From Lolium rigidum (Eukaryota > Streptophyta > Magnoliopsida > Poales > Poaceae), in NCBI RefSeq assembly GCF_022539505.1, contig NC_061514.1, positions 249,848,124-249,912,123 of the forward strand: DNA of 64,000 nt. The letters are read 5' to 3'. Positions 11,373 to 22,669 of the stretch are shown here, piece by piece (position 1 is the stretch's first letter; each line of letters starts with the position of its first letter). The notes under the pieces were generated by a model that worked only from the letters and a program-made list of their open reading frames with translations, was not told the DNA's origin and did not search any database. A program made the translations under genes and the position numbers.

Positions 11373-12951
11373 TGATGCGTGCAGTCGACACGTCCGCTGG
11401 GAACCCCAAGAGGAAGGTGTGATGCGTACAGTAGAAAGTTTTTCCTCAGAAAGAAACCAAGGTTTATCGAACCAGGAGGAGCCAAGAAGCACGTTGAAGG
11501 TTGATGGCGGAGGAGTTTAGTGCGGCGCAACACCAGGGATTCCGGCGCCAACGTGGAACCTGCACAACACAATCACAGAACTTTGTCCCAACGTAACAGT
11601 GAGGTTTTCAATCTCACCGGCTTGCTGTAAACAAAGGATTAGATGTATAGTGTGGATGATGATGATTGTTTGCGAAGAACAGTAAAGAACAATTGCAGTA
11701 GATTGTATTTCAGATGTAAAGAATAGGACCGGGGTCCGCAGATCACTAGTGGTGTCTCTCCCATAAGATAGCACATGTTGGGTGAATAAATTACAGTTGG
11801 GCAATTGACAAATAAATAAGGCATAACAATGCACATACATATATCATGATGAGTACTATGAGATTTAATCAGGGCATTACGACAAAGTACATAGACCGCT
11901 ATCCAACATGCATCTATGCCTAAAAAGTCCACTTTCAGGTTATCATCCGAACCCCCTCTAGTATTAAGTTGTAAACAACAGACAATTGCATTAAGTATGG
12001 TACGTAATGTAATCAACACAAATATCCTTAGACAAAGCATCGATGTTTTATCCCTAGTGGCAACAGCACATCCACAACCTTAGAACTTTCTGTCACTGTC
12101 CCAGATTTAATGGAGGCATGAACCCACTATCGAGCATAAATACTCCCTCTTGGAGTCACAAGTATCAAATTGGCCAGAGCCTCTACTAGCAACGGAGAGC
12201 ATGCATGAACATAAATAACATATATGATAGATTGATAATCAACTTGACATAGTATTCAATATTCATCGGATCCCAACAAACACAACATGAAGGATTACAA
12301 ATAGATGATCTTGATCATGATAGGCAGCTCACAAGATCTAACATGATAGCACAATGAGGAGAAGACAACCATCTAGCTACTGCTATGGACCCATAGTCCA
12401 GGGGTGAACTACTCACACATCGATCCGGAGGCGATCATGGCGATGAAGAGACCTCCGGGAGATGATTCCCTGCAGGAGGCGATCTCCTGAATCCCCCGAG
12501 ATGGGATTGGCGGCGGCGTCTCTGGAAGGTTTTCCGTATCGTGGCTCTCGGTACAGGGGGTTTCACGACGGAGGCTTTAAGTAGGCGGAAGGGCAGGTCA
12601 AGAGGCACCACGGGGGCCCCACACAACAGGGCCGCGCGGGCCCCTTGCTGGCCGCGCCGCCCTGTTGTGGCGGCGCCTCGTGGCCCCACTTCGTCTCTCC
12701 CTCGGACTTCTGGAAGCTTCGTGCAAAAATAGGACCCTGGGCGTTGATTTCGTCCAATTCGAGAATATTTCCTTACTAGGATTTCTGAAACCAAAAACAG
12801 CAGAAAACGACAAGCGGCTCTTCGGCATCTCGTCAATAGGTTAGTGCCGGAAAATGCATAATAATGACATATAAAGTGTATAAAACATGTGAGTATCATC
12901 ATAAAAGTAGCATGGAACATAAGAAATTATAGATACGTTTGGGACGTATCA
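11373..12951 (-). repeat. 5' LTR of element A
   Basis: This 1579-bp LTR pairs with 6290-7883. It is followed by the right-hand target duplication CAAAG and then resumes CACTA subterminal sequence. Confidence 0.92.
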
Positions 12952-13376
12952 CAAAGCTGTTGACATAGTGAGTTCTATGCCAACGGCCATCGGCATAGGT
13001 ATTTACCGTGCCGACGGCTGCCGTCGGCACAACCTACACCATCAGCACAGAGGCTTGGGCGTGGATCAAGGGGTTGTGCCGTGAAGACGGGGAAACATCG
13101 GCTGAGCTGTGTCGATGGCCTGGCTGTCAGCACGGCTATTTTTCTTGCCCATTCTCTCTCGCCATGTTTTCCCGTCCTTTCTCTCCCGCCATGTTTTCCC
13201 ACCCTTTCTCTCCTGTCATGTTTTCTCACCCATTCTCTCCCCGCCATGTTTTCCCGTTGTTTCAACCCTCGCCTCTCTACATATAGCCATATCTTGGGTA
13301 GTTCTCCTCCAACACCATTAGCAGTAGTTCTCCTCTAACACCACCACCGAAGCCTCTCAGCTCTGTTGCTGTTGAG

Positions 13377-13939
13377 ATGGCTCCTCATCGCCGTAGCAAC
13401 ATGGGCTTCGTCAGCGTTCGCTTGCGGCCTAGGGGCCATTTTGCAGCTAAAATCTCCGCCGTTGGAGTTCGTGTGTGGCTCGGCACCCTCAACACTAAGA
13501 AGGAGGCTGCTCGCGCATACGACGCAACGGTGTGGAGGTTTTCCTGGCCGCGAACCAAATGAACTTCCTGGAGATAAGGTCTTAGCTGGAAGCCAAGAGT
13601 CTCGCTCTGGAGCCGCTAATTTCCTTACAGGAGAAAGCGCGGCGCCACCGCCAAGGGCAGCGGTTGATTTCCATCGCCGAGGTGGACGAGCGGTTCATGT
13701 CACAGTGGTGCAGAGGCCATCCTGAAAACATGGAAACCATGCGCGCATTCTGGAAGGAGAAGCATGTGGAGAGGAGAGCGGTTACGGCGTCAAAGAGGCA
13801 GAGGAAGGCCACCATTGAAGCGGAGTACGCCAAAGGAGAGGCGTCGACACTCGACCCTAATGATGACCAGTGGCTGGACATCATGTCAACTATCGCTTCA
13901 GAGGACACAACCATCGATGAGGAGGAATATTTCAACTGA
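13377..13939 (+). pseudogene. AP2/ERF-domain protein carried by the CACTA element, broken
   Basis: The start MAPHRRSNMGFVSVRLRPRG opens an AP2/ERF-like DNA-binding domain. Recognisable landmarks are the VRxRPxGxFAAKI strand, RVWLGTLNT and KEAARAYDA (residues about 10-50). The frame then breaks between about 13531 and 13560: the family's RPRxQMNF continues one frame over, so a 1-base indel is likely. In the new frame there is a TAG at 13583-13585. After it the frame stays open to 13939 through a basic/acidic tail (MSQWCRGHPENMETM, then a Glu/Asp-rich end). A TATA-like ACATATAG lies near 13279, about 100 bases upstream. Similar AP2 proteins are known to travel with grass transposons. It was probably a nuclear DNA-binding protein but is now non-functional as written. 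Confidence 0.75.
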
Positions 13940-13940
13940 T

Positions 13941-14386
13941 TAGTATGTGTGTGTCTAGTAATTTCAGTGTCGAGTCTGTGTGTCTACCTAATATGTGTCT
14001 AGCTCATCGTGTGTTGGTCGAGTGTTCAGTGTTTTGTTCGTGTGTGCGTCTAGTTCTTTAAGTGTTTTGTTTTTGTGTGGGTCTAGTTCTTAAGTGTATC
14101 GTTCTTGTGTGTCTAGTTCGGGTATCTTATGTTTGTGATCCTTATTTTATATATTATGTGTGGTAGTATGTGTGTGTCTAGTAATTTCAGTGTCGAGTCT
14201 GTGTGTCTACCTAATATGTGTCTAGCTCATCGTGTGTTGGTCGAGTGTTCAGTGTTTTGTTCGTGTGTGCGTCTAGTTCTTTAAGTGTTTTGTTTTTGTG
14301 TGGGTCTAGTTCTTAAGTGTATCGTTCTTGTGTGTCTAGTTCGGGTATCTTATGTTTGTGATCCTTATTTTATATATTATGTGTGG
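13941..14386 (+). repeat. Exact tandem duplication, 2 x 223 bp
   Basis: The block starting TAGTATGTGTGTGTCTAG at 13941 is repeated without visible change from 14164 to 14386, immediately after the AP2-like pseudogene stop. It is T/G-rich with internal GTGTCTAG-type repeats. It is either a very recent duplication or an assembly artefact. Confidence 0.9.
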
Positions 14387-15065
14387 TTTTCTATCAGTCG
14401 CATGTTTCGAAGTCGGTGCCCACACACAAGCATTGACGGTACTTAGGCATGTTCTGGATGTATAGGGGGGACTCCCGGGAGGGGTCAACCGAGGGGAAAC
14501 TTGAGAGTATATGGGTCGACCCTTGTCACCACAAGCCCATATGACCTAACTAAGCTCAAATGGAGGCATAAGTCCACTTGTGAGCCGCCGCTGGGATATA
14601 GTCAATGATGTAAACCACACGGTCAATAGATTAGGGTTTCTCCTGGTGGTTCTAGTGCTGGTTCTACTTGTTTTCACCTACACCAACGTCCGTCGCCTGA
14701 TCTCGGGTTGGATGACATTTCTCTCTCTTGATGTTAGCTAGATGTCGAGTGATGATGATGAACTTATTACCTTGTGTATGCCGACAATGATATTTGCTAC
14801 ATTGTGTATGATGATGATGATCTTGTTGTGATGATGCTATCTTGTGTATGATGATGATGATCTTGTTGTTATGATGATCTTGTTATTTTACTCCTAATTA
14901 TTGTGTGATTTTACAGCCATTTAAATGTCGGAATTAAAAAAAGCAGCACATAGGTGCTTTTTTTTTCTTTTTTTCCGTGCCAATTTTTCGTTGGTGGGCG
15001 ACAACTAAACTGGGATACTGACACGGCTGTGCCGACAACATTGCCTTCCGCATAGCTCCTCCCTA
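14387..15065. other. Outer CACTA interior with ATG/GAT repeats, no gene
   Basis: No coding frame is supported. A GATGATGATGAT-type imperfect microsatellite occupies about 14744-14882. 14995-15060 returns to subterminal-like motifs (CTGTGCCGACAAC) of the outer CACTA element before the nested element begins. Confidence 0.5.
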
Positions 15066-17619
15066 CGCTAGTAGGAAGAAGACAATAGGAGCACGACTAA
15101 TAGCACACGCGACAACTATTTTTAGCAGCGGGCGGAAAAAGGGCACACGACTAGTAAGCTAGTAATGACAGTGTGTGGCATGCTCCGACACACACGACTA
15201 GTAAGTGGGGACCACCTATGCAAATGAGAAGAAAATTCCAGCTGCGGGCGAATCTAGCCACACGCAATAGGTACGCAGTTCGGGGCAACGTGCGCGAACC
15301 CAACACGTGACTGATATATGTTGCCCGTAGCTAACAAATGCATTATCGTCCTCTTTTTGTGAGTGTACACGATGCTTCAATGTCTGCACTATATAAGACG
15401 GTAAGCAAAGTGTAAACGCACCAACTTTGATGATGTATATATGTATGTATGTACCTATCACACTCTCTCAAAACACAAATATTTGCGAAGTTTTTTGTCT
15501 ATTTACCGTGGGAAGCTCCTATAGCAGAGCTTCTCGAAGATGTTTTATGCTTGTAGCTCTTTAGCTAGCATTTATAAGACATCTTCAAGGATCTCGTCTT
15601 AGCAGCAGATCACACAAGAAAAATTAATTATAAGACCAGGTTTATTGGCAGCGTGCTCTAGGCGCGACACACGGCTAATAATACTCGCAGCGCACCCAGC
15701 GCGCGCTGCTAATAACTTACCCGCAGCGTGCCCCTTTTAGGGCACGTGGCTACTAACTTACCCGCAATGTGCCCCTTCTTTGGGCACGCGACTACTAACT
15801 CCGCACTGTGGTATTAATAGCATCCTCCTCTCTTTTTCCCTCATTCTGTCCAAAATCCCCCGAGCCAACCCTAACTGACGCGTCGCCCCTGCCGCCTACG
15901 CCGTCGCCTTCCCCTCCCGCATCGCCACCGACCGCCCGCGCGCGCTCCATATTCCCCACCCGCGCCGCCGCCTTCCCCGACCGGCCGGTACATTGCTTTC
16001 TCCTTCATTATATAGATTTATATTTGAGCTATGTAGATATGTTTGCAACCTATATAGAATTATTTGCTACTTAATTATATGGATCTATATTTAAGCTATG
16101 TAGATTTGTTTGCTACCTATATAGATTTATTTGAGTTATTTTTATGCTAGCTATATGTAGATTTTGTATGCTATATTTGTAATGGCCGATGATTAAAAAT
16201 TTCGGCAGTAATCGTAGGGTGGTGTGAGTGAACATTGTCGTATCCACAAATACAATACAAATCTTGTGCATATCGTACTTGGTTCGCTCACCCCATTTCT
16301 GCGGTTTTTGACAAATATGAGATATTATTTGAAGTTTATTTTAAATTCCTAGTATTTTTCATAAGGACAATGATTAGATTAGTTTTTTTTACAGTGATCC
16401 TGGTATGGTGTCAGCGAGCCTTGTTATATGCACAAATACAATCTTGTGCATCGTACTTGGCTCGCTGACCCTATCCCTATAGTTTCTGGGTTCAGTATAA
16501 ATATGATGCCTTATTTGAAGTCATTTTTATGTCCAATAGATTTGTATGCTATAGTATGCTATAACTGACATAACTCAACAGTTATATGTGTAGAAAATGA
16601 CTTATTGGCAGCGGTGCGCAGACTTTGAACAATATAGGCGCAATGATAAAATGTTTTATATACTTTTCAAAGAGGATTATAAAACTGTGTCGATGTGTTT
16701 TAGTCTAATTAGTTAGTTTGTTCATATATATACTTATATAGTTGTATTTCCATTGACTTTTATCTTTGATCTAATTGTTGTTCCCTTCGTAATTCTGTTT
16801 AGGGTATTCCATGTAGCGTAAGATGTGACTTCATGAAGCATATACATAGAAACATTAACCATTTGGAAACGTTTGAAGTCGTAATCTGGCAGAATACACT
16901 GCCCACAACGGACAAGATCTTTGCGTTGTTGAAGTCCTCAATGAGGCGAACCGAACCTATTTTCACGGGCGTAGTTGGAAGGAGATGATAGAACGCTACG
17001 GGATGGAAATAGGGACTAAGTTATATTTCTACATGGATGGTTTATACGGGAAGACCTTCTTCCACTACAAACAGCGGGACGACACCTCCTCATCTGATCG
17101 TCAGTTCCACGACCCATGAGATTCCGACGGGGTCATTGTTTATTACCCACCCGTGAAGCCGGAGCCGGAGGAGCGATTTGGTCACTTGGCTATTGTGCTC
17201 AATGTATATAATGACTTGGTCACTAGCTTGCTAGACTTTAGAGTAATGATTTGATCTATATATTGTGCTCAATATAATGACTTCATCACTTGCGACGACT
17301 TTGTAGTGTTATTAATGATTTGGTCACTTGGCTATTATATACTTGTGTATCTACAGCTGACTGGTAATTTGGGATAGGCTAGAAGAGATATGCAGCCACG
17401 AAGTGTGGATACTAGTCGCATGCCGCTAGGTGCTCTGCCAGTAAACTTAGTGCCAGCGTGCCATATGCACACGCAAGTGGTACTGTTTATACTAGCCGCG
17501 TGCCGAGTGGACACGTGACTAGTGTAGCTGATACCACTGGTGAGGTACCAATCGTGGGCCGCCAGCCACGACTGGTAGGCCAAATTAACACGCGAGTAGT
17601 AGGTTTTTTCCTACTAGTG
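15066..17619. mobile_element. Nested CACTA element with B3-like cargo
   Basis: The left end is CGCTAGTAGGAAGAAG (the CACTA terminus with one change). The right end, read inward from 17619, is CACTAGTAGGAAAAAACC. Both sides are flanked by CTA (15063-15065 and 17620-17622), a perfect 3-bp target duplication. Subterminal GCGTGCC/GGCACGCG motifs occur near 15640-15800 and 17400-17560. The element is 2554 bp, has no transposase and contains a B3-like pseudogene. Confidence 0.88.
16803..17119 (+). pseudogene. B3-like domain remnant inside the nested CACTA element
   Basis: After a plausible acceptor (TTCTGTTTAG), one frame gives CDFMKHIHRNINHLETFEVV. After a frame change near 16880-16895 another gives NGQDLCVVEVLNEANRTYF, then SWKEMIERYGMEIGTKLYFY and MDG. 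It ends at the TGA at 17117-17119. The succession of a hydrophobic strand, W, F/M and 'G-x-K-L-x-F-Y' resembles the second half of a B3 domain. GC-rich leader sequence at 15870-15990 could be its first exon or UTR. At least one frameshift is present, so it is scored as a pseudogene. Confidence 0.55.
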
Positions 17620-17788
17620 CTAGGCTAATGGCCGTCAACCGTCCACCGGGCACACCCTGCAGTGTGCCGACGGTACAGTCATCCCAACGACTAAGCCTAG
17701 CCGTCGGCCTCACACATGTGTTGACAGCCACGGGCCTGTGCTGATGTCATATGGTGCCGACGGTGGGGTGCGGCTATTTCCTGTAGTG

Positions 17789-18327
17789 TATGAATCTTCG
17801 GATGCACATACCCGGAGCAAATTATTAACACATTAATTATCACTCGATGCGATTTTAATAAATATAAATGCTTTCTATACTATAAATAAGATACGCTTAT
17901 CGGTGGATTTAGTTCGTATTCAATGTTAATGACACTAGTGCATGACTAATTGACTATCCATCGTTCACAGGAGAGGAAAAATCGGCAAAGCGTTTTGCAT
18001 GCATCTATACCCTCATATCAGGTAGATAGAGGAGTCACGGGTGTACCACCCGTCATATATAGATTGGTGACAAAATGATGGTGGGACAGAAAATGCCTAG
18101 TAACTGAAATCATTTTTTAGTCCGATTCAGATAACTAAAATTGGTCAATCATTGAGTCACCGTCTTCTATCATTGTAGAATCTCACAAATCCAAATGCAA
18201 TGTTCACGTGGTATTTGTATTTAGTTCTATTTTTTACCTTTTAAACAAAATATACCAATCCTCTTACTTTTCATTTTATCAATTTTTATGCAGTTTCTCC
18301 TGCTTTTCATTCCATTCATATTTTATT
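17789..18327. other. AT-rich spacer, nothing recognised
   Basis: I see no gene, MITE or retroelement signature here. It starts right after the outer CACTA target duplication and is probably the pre-insertion chromosomal sequence. Confidence 0.4.
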
Positions 18328-18636
18328 TCATAACATGGGTGACCCATAACCGTCCGAATGTTCTATCCACATTGATACCATCCATGTTAAAAATAAATTA
18401 AATAAACTGAAGTAGGTATCCTGATTAAGAAGGAAAGCGTGCGCTTCCCTATTGAACTTTACGGTCATATTTATGTGATAGCCACGATTAGAACATTGGC
18501 GTACATGATCAGGATAGTACACTAACTGTGTTGTCTTTGAATAGTGTGCTTCCTTCGCCTCCGCCACGTAATATACAATTGAGAGTAGAGAGAGAATCAA
18601 GAGTAGCACAAGATTCATATGCACCACATGTACCAA
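18328..18636 (-). CDS. Possible small secreted protein, 96-102 aa
   Basis: A minus-strand frame whose second Met gives MNLVLLLILSLLSIVYYVAE, a typical signal-peptide core, followed by a small polar domain (HVRQCSNRGYHINMTV) with a single Cys. The tail is again hydrophobic and probably beyond the real end. I recognise no family. It sits in otherwise low-copy-looking spacer, with a SINE beginning about 35 bases upstream. It could be a decayed plant secreted-peptide gene or chance. Confidence 0.3.
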   Translation of the reverse strand: MVHVVHMNLVLLLILSLLSIVYYVAEAKEAHYSKTTQLVYYPDHVRQCSNRGYHINMTVKFNREAHAFLLNQDTYFSLFNLFLTWMVSMWIEHSDGYGSPML

Positions 18637-18669
18637 AATAAAAATTAGTTGCCTTCTCCATATGCTAGA

Positions 18670-18930
18670 ATTGGGTTGTAACTCAGCCCACCAGAATTCA
18701 AACCTCAGGTTTTGACATCTGCGTGTCTCATAAATGTGGAATATTTATTTAGTGAGAGGCGACGTTCCCGTCGACAGCGAGACGCCTATGGTGACCTCGT
18801 CAATTTCAGGATCTAATCCGCTGGCTCGGTCTTTCGAAAGTGCTCATAAGGGTAGGGTGTGTGTGTGTTCAAAGGGGGTGAATGTATGCGTTTATGTGAA
18901 TGTCTGTGTTTGTACTGTATTAAAAAAACA
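18670..18930 (+). mobile_element. tRNA-derived SINE-like element with A-rich tail
   Basis: A Pol III A-box-like TGTAACTCAGCCC and a degenerate B box (GAATTCAAACCTCAGG) lie at 18677-18710. The body then carries a GACGTTCCCGTCGACAGCGA block and a TG-rich stretch, ending in ATTAAAAAAAC at about 18928. The layout is that of a plant SINE. No clear target duplication was found, so the ends are approximate. Confidence 0.5.
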
Positions 18931-19433
18931 AATAGAAGTAGACCCGAGATATTAACATAAGCTTAGTAGGCACAATATGCACTTAAAGAGAAATCGATTC
19001 ATCCAGCAACAAGCATAAAGTTTAGTTGTACAACAATACTCGTAGCCATTGGAGATGGTTGTGCCTAATATAATATGCCATTCACACAACCAAAATGAAT
19101 AATTGACCACTCCATATGTTTCCAAAAACATTGCCCATTAGTTTGGTCAAAGCTAATCTCTGCAATTTTTTCGAATATATAGAAATAAATATTCAAAGTA
19201 CATAATATCAATATAGAAGTATATTTCGAGATATTTATAATAATATTTATTTCGATATTGTAGGTATTCATATTTTTATACAACCAAAATATATACAAAA
19301 TGTAAATAAAAGTAGAGTGAGTGTCTCAGAGTGAGCAAACGATTTCCAACTTACCGTATGCAACGTTGAACCTGGGTGAAATTGGTGAGCAAATTTACTA
19401 TCATCCTGAGGAGCACTGAAAAATCCTTGATCA
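18931..19433. other. AT-rich spacer, nothing recognised
   Basis: No supported gene. It ends with the left copy of the SINE target duplication at 19418-19433. Confidence 0.4.
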
Positions 19434-19608
19434 GACGACGTGGGCTTAGCCCAGTGGTTGGGGTCGCAGTGGCGCACCCTAACGATCGGAGTTCGATTCC
19501 TGTCAGGGACGAATTTCGGAATTGTCACGCCAAGTCCCGCTTCTACTATATCAAAAAGTGTCTAGTTCCTCCTAGACACGGTTTCATTTTTTTTTTTTTT
19601 TTTTTTTT
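19434..19608 (+). mobile_element. tRNA-derived SINE with T tail and 16-bp target duplication
   Basis: The Pol III A box (TAGCCCAGTGGTTGG, 19447-19461) and B box (GGAGTTCGATTCC, 19488-19500) are clear. The body ends in a run of about 23 T. The element is bracketed by GAAAAATCCTTGATCA at 19418-19433 and again at 19609-19624, a perfect duplication. A T-rich 3' end is typical of grass SINEs of the p-SINE1/Au type. The family name is not certain. Confidence 0.85.
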
Positions 19609-19746
19609 GAAAAATCCTTGATCATGACGTGTTTAACCACAAACACACATGCGACAGCCATTGAACAATGGCCACACAATTTGGCGGAAGGACGCAAGCG
19701 AACACTACGTCCATAACTTGAGAAGTTGAGAATAACATGTGTTCTA

Positions 19747-19859
19747 CTCCCTTCATTTAAAAATAAGCTTTTTAATATTTTCTGCACACAGATATATCTA
19801 CAACTAAAATACGTATGTATCTTGATAAAACCGAGACACTTATTTTATGACCGAGGTAG
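19747..19859. mobile_element. Stowaway-type MITE (Tc1/Mariner)
   Basis: The element starts CTCCCTTCATTTAAAAATAA and ends TTATTTTATGACCGAGGTAG, diverged forms of the CTCCCTCCGT Stowaway terminus. It is flanked by TA on both sides (19745-19746, 19860-19861). Length is 113 bp. Confidence 0.7.
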
Positions 19860-19861
19860 TA

Positions 19862-20676
19862 CAAACAAACGAAAAAAAAACTTTGAGAACACCCTGGCCA
19901 CATCTTCATGCTGACTAATAAGCAGACAGTAGTAGCTGATGCGTAGATATCACTAGCTAATAAGATTATGCACTTCCTCAAATGAACTTGACGGCTAAAT
20001 GGTGATCACGACTGGGCACATGCATCAGCACACCACGAGCACGATGAATTAAGAAGTATAATTAACCAACTATTCTGATTGAGTAGTGTGCAGATTTGCT
20101 TTCTTCGTTCCCGGTAAAAAAATGATTCGTTTGCCATTGCCAAATTGACTTCAATTAGTCAAGTTGACGAGAGCGACCAAGATTAGGACGAGCTAATTTA
20201 GCACTTGCTGCGTCACTCACAGCGCAGTAAGAATTTAGTAAAGATATATTAATTCCTGCACCAATACTATCATATATAGACCGATCAAAGTGGTCTAGCA
20301 CTCTAGCTGAATGCATTTAGCTTAGAGGATCAAGGAAGAAGACTCTGGAATATTCCATCCTAGGTGCGTACGTAGCTACCAAGCTTTCCTTCGCATAGAG
20401 ATGGTTGCCCATCTTTCTCAACAGATTTATATCTTTTCTTTTCAGCTTGTGCGTGCAGGCGAGGGCTATGTGTACGAAAAGGTAATCTGTATCGACACGT
20501 CGAAATCACAGATAGATGGTATCGGATGTGCTTAAAAGAAGAATGCTGATTGTCATGTTGTCACACAATTGCAGTAGTGATCATCTATAATCCGGCTATC
20601 ATCATATTCTTTGGGATGATGTTGCTTCTGTGCTCTCCCAGAAGCAATTGCATGAATCCCAGTTTTTTTTTTGTTA
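19862..20676. other. Spacer, no gene recognised
   Basis: Mixed AT-rich sequence with no supported coding frame, RNA gene or repeat. Confidence 0.4.
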
Positions 20677-20839
20677 GGGCATGTATAATAGGGTGATATT
20701 AACTTTTTTTTTAAATTGCTGGGTCAGATTTTCGCTGAGTTGCAGGAGAGAGAATAGAAAAGAGAAGGCTACCTTCTCTTAGCTAAGAGATCATTTTTTA
20801 GAAAATAAAAGAAAGCTATTTTCTTTATTGTACCACGTA
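20677..20839. mobile_element. Probable decayed Tourist-like MITE
   Basis: TTA at 20674-20676 is followed by GGGCATGTATAATAGGGTGA, a Tourist-type start. The expected inverted partner near 20826-20839 is only partly preserved (TTGTACCACGTA). Internal AGAGAAGG/CCTTCTCT arms give a hairpin. Confidence 0.35.
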
Positions 20840-21189
20840 TCTAATGTGCTCAAATACCAACCACATCTGATGCGCACGGATGATCACGGGCCCACGATGA
20901 AGACACTGGTTCGTCAACCGCTTGAAGCGGCATGCGGATTTGAACTTAAGAGCTTGGTCGCAAATAGGTTACTACGATCAAACTACTCTTTCGGTAAAGA
21001 AAGCTGGTGGATTAGTTCATGCAATCAGTCTCCAGTGTGCTTTAGGTTGCGTGCAAACCTCTTCTCCAAAGCTCAAAGGCAGGAAGTGCTTCTCTATTTT
21101 GAGACGTTGTGCTACCAACTCTTTTTTGTGGAAAAATGGGAGAGTTTCTTCCCAATGCAACTTTTACTTGTGAACGCAAAATGTTTGTT
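20840..21189. other. Spacer, no gene recognised
   Basis: A 169-aa plus-strand frame crosses this stretch but overlaps the decayed MITE and the LINE remnant and shows no domain. Confidence 0.35.
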
Positions 21190-21900
21190 TATTAATAAGA
21201 CTGTAGGGAAAAAACCTTTACTGGAGAAAAAGGAGGCAACAGATTTACATTACAATAGGGAAAAAATAAGAAATTATAACAGCTTGTCAATCCATTTTGA
21301 CAAAGCTGGGACATTGTTTTCCTCATCTTATGTATGAACAAGGTGATGTCATGAATGGATGTTCCACTCCGTGCCCTAAAGGAGGGCATGCTGTTCCGAA
21401 ATATTGTCCATTACTCTATTTCCATATATGCCAACATGCAAGAATCACTACCTCAAAAAAGGCCGCTTAAACTCTTTTCTGGCAGAGCTTACCATCATCT
21501 CTAGGGAATTACCTTGACCCATTGAACATAAAGATGATACTAAAATATGATCCAAGAGTTGCATTGGAAGAAAATATGTTGCATGTCTTCGTTAGCTTTA
21601 GTAGGGCACATCTCACAATAAAAAAAGTGACATCGCAATTTTTTCTCATCAACATGTCTATAGTATTTAGTATATCACTGGGTAGGAAGTCTATTACCGA
21701 GTAGGAAGTTCATTGGCAACATAAAAGATTTAGGGTAATTAACTTTTAATTATGTTGGTTTATTGAACTTTTGGAGTAAGCTCTTCAAAGCAGCAAGAGT
21801 TGACAACTATCGGTAGGAAGATTTAAAAGAGTATCATCTACATACATATTGTATAACTGGGAAATTAGGTTCACCAGTTGCAATGGGTGAGCCATCCTCT
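21190..21900 (-). pseudogene. LINE 3' end remnant with zf-RVT cysteine motif
   Basis: On the minus strand around 21560-21640 the translation reads CEMCPTKANEDMQHIFFQCN. That is the C-x2-C...H-x-F-x2-C pattern of the zf-RVT domain found at the C terminus of plant L1-type LINE proteins. Flanking sequence has stops in all frames. The minus strand below 21390 could be the 3' tail. Boundaries are approximate. Confidence 0.55.
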
Positions 21901-22309
21901 TGCAAGCAGGCCAATAATAATTGCTCCAAGCATATTTTCTTTAATATCAAAGAGTAGGGGGAACAAGATCTATTTGACTCACCCCTTCTTACAAATAAAC
22001 CATTTGCTTGGAACCCCTTGAGAAGAATATAAGAAGACCCATAAGTCAATAACTCCCTCACTCAAGAAATCCAAATAGCAATGAAACCCCTTATGGTGGA
22101 GAACCTGGTAATTGCCTCATGTTCAAGTATAAAATGTCTTCTCAAAGTCAGGTTTTAAGGTTACCACTTTGTTTCTTGAAACTTCGGATTGGTGAACCTC
22201 TGTGATCATGCACACCATTGCATATTATAGTATGCATTTCATTAATATTACACTCATTAAACACAGTTTCACGAATATTACATCACTCGAAGTACTATAA
22301 CATAAGCGT

Positions 22310-22660
22310 TAATTGTAGGTCCAATTACATATTAGCTATTACAAGCCAAATGTGTACAAAAGTATCTACTTGCTCCTCAAATCATTGAGGAAACTCGGGT
22401 AGCAACTTCTATAATGAAAAAACTACTATAACTCCAATACTAAATACAATAATAGCTAGAGTAGTACAATAGATGCATAGTAGGTCCAATATGTTGTAAT
22501 AATTATTACAAAAAAAGGTGTACTAAGGTACCTACGTCATCCTCAGACCACTCAAGAAAAACATATAGAAATTTGCATAAGGAAAGAACTACAAGAACTA
22601 CAATATTACAAATACAGTGATAGCTCAACAACTTATTTAAGCTACACAAAGGTTGCTCGT
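22310..22660. repeat. Imperfect tandem duplication, about 180 bp
   Basis: AGGTCCAAT...TTACAA...GTGTAC...ATCTAC/CCTACGTC...TAGCTC-type sequence from 22317 recurs in diverged form from about 22483. It lies inside the old LTR just left of the copia solo LTR. Confidence 0.5.
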
Positions 22661-22669
22661 CGTACTTTA

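Larger units (their letters stand above)
6290..12951 (-). mobile_element. Complete gypsy-type LTR retrotransposon A, non-autonomous
   Basis: Two near-identical LTRs (6290-7883 and 11373-12951) run from TGAT to ATCA on the plus strand. They are flanked by the 5-bp target duplication CAAAG at 6285-6289 and 12952-12956. The primer binding site is on the minus strand next to 11373, so the element reads leftward. The 3.5-kb interior has one 181-aa ORF and no gag, protease, reverse transcriptase or integrase that I can see. It would need proteins from a relative to move. It sits inside the CACTA element that begins at 6188. Confidence 0.92.
6188..17788. mobile_element. CACTA element with AP2-like cargo, split by two nested insertions
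   Basis: The left terminus is CACTAGGGAAAACGGC at 6188. The right terminus, read inward from 17788, is CACTACAGGAAATAGCC. The flanking triplets are TAT at 6185-6187 and TAT at 17789-17791, a perfect 3-bp target duplication. Subterminal GTGCCGACGG/CCGTCGGCA repeats lie at both ends (6210-6235, 12990-13030, 17640-17765). About 9.2 kb of its span is later insertions: an LTR element at 6290-12951 and another CACTA at 15066-17619. The remaining roughly 2.4 kb carries an AP2/ERF-like pseudogene and no transposase, so it is non-autonomous. Confidence 0.88.

Noticed and set aside
19447..19500. tRNA-like A and B boxes
   Set aside because: No cloverleaf can be drawn, and a poly(T) tail and target duplication mark a SINE, so no tRNA gene is called.
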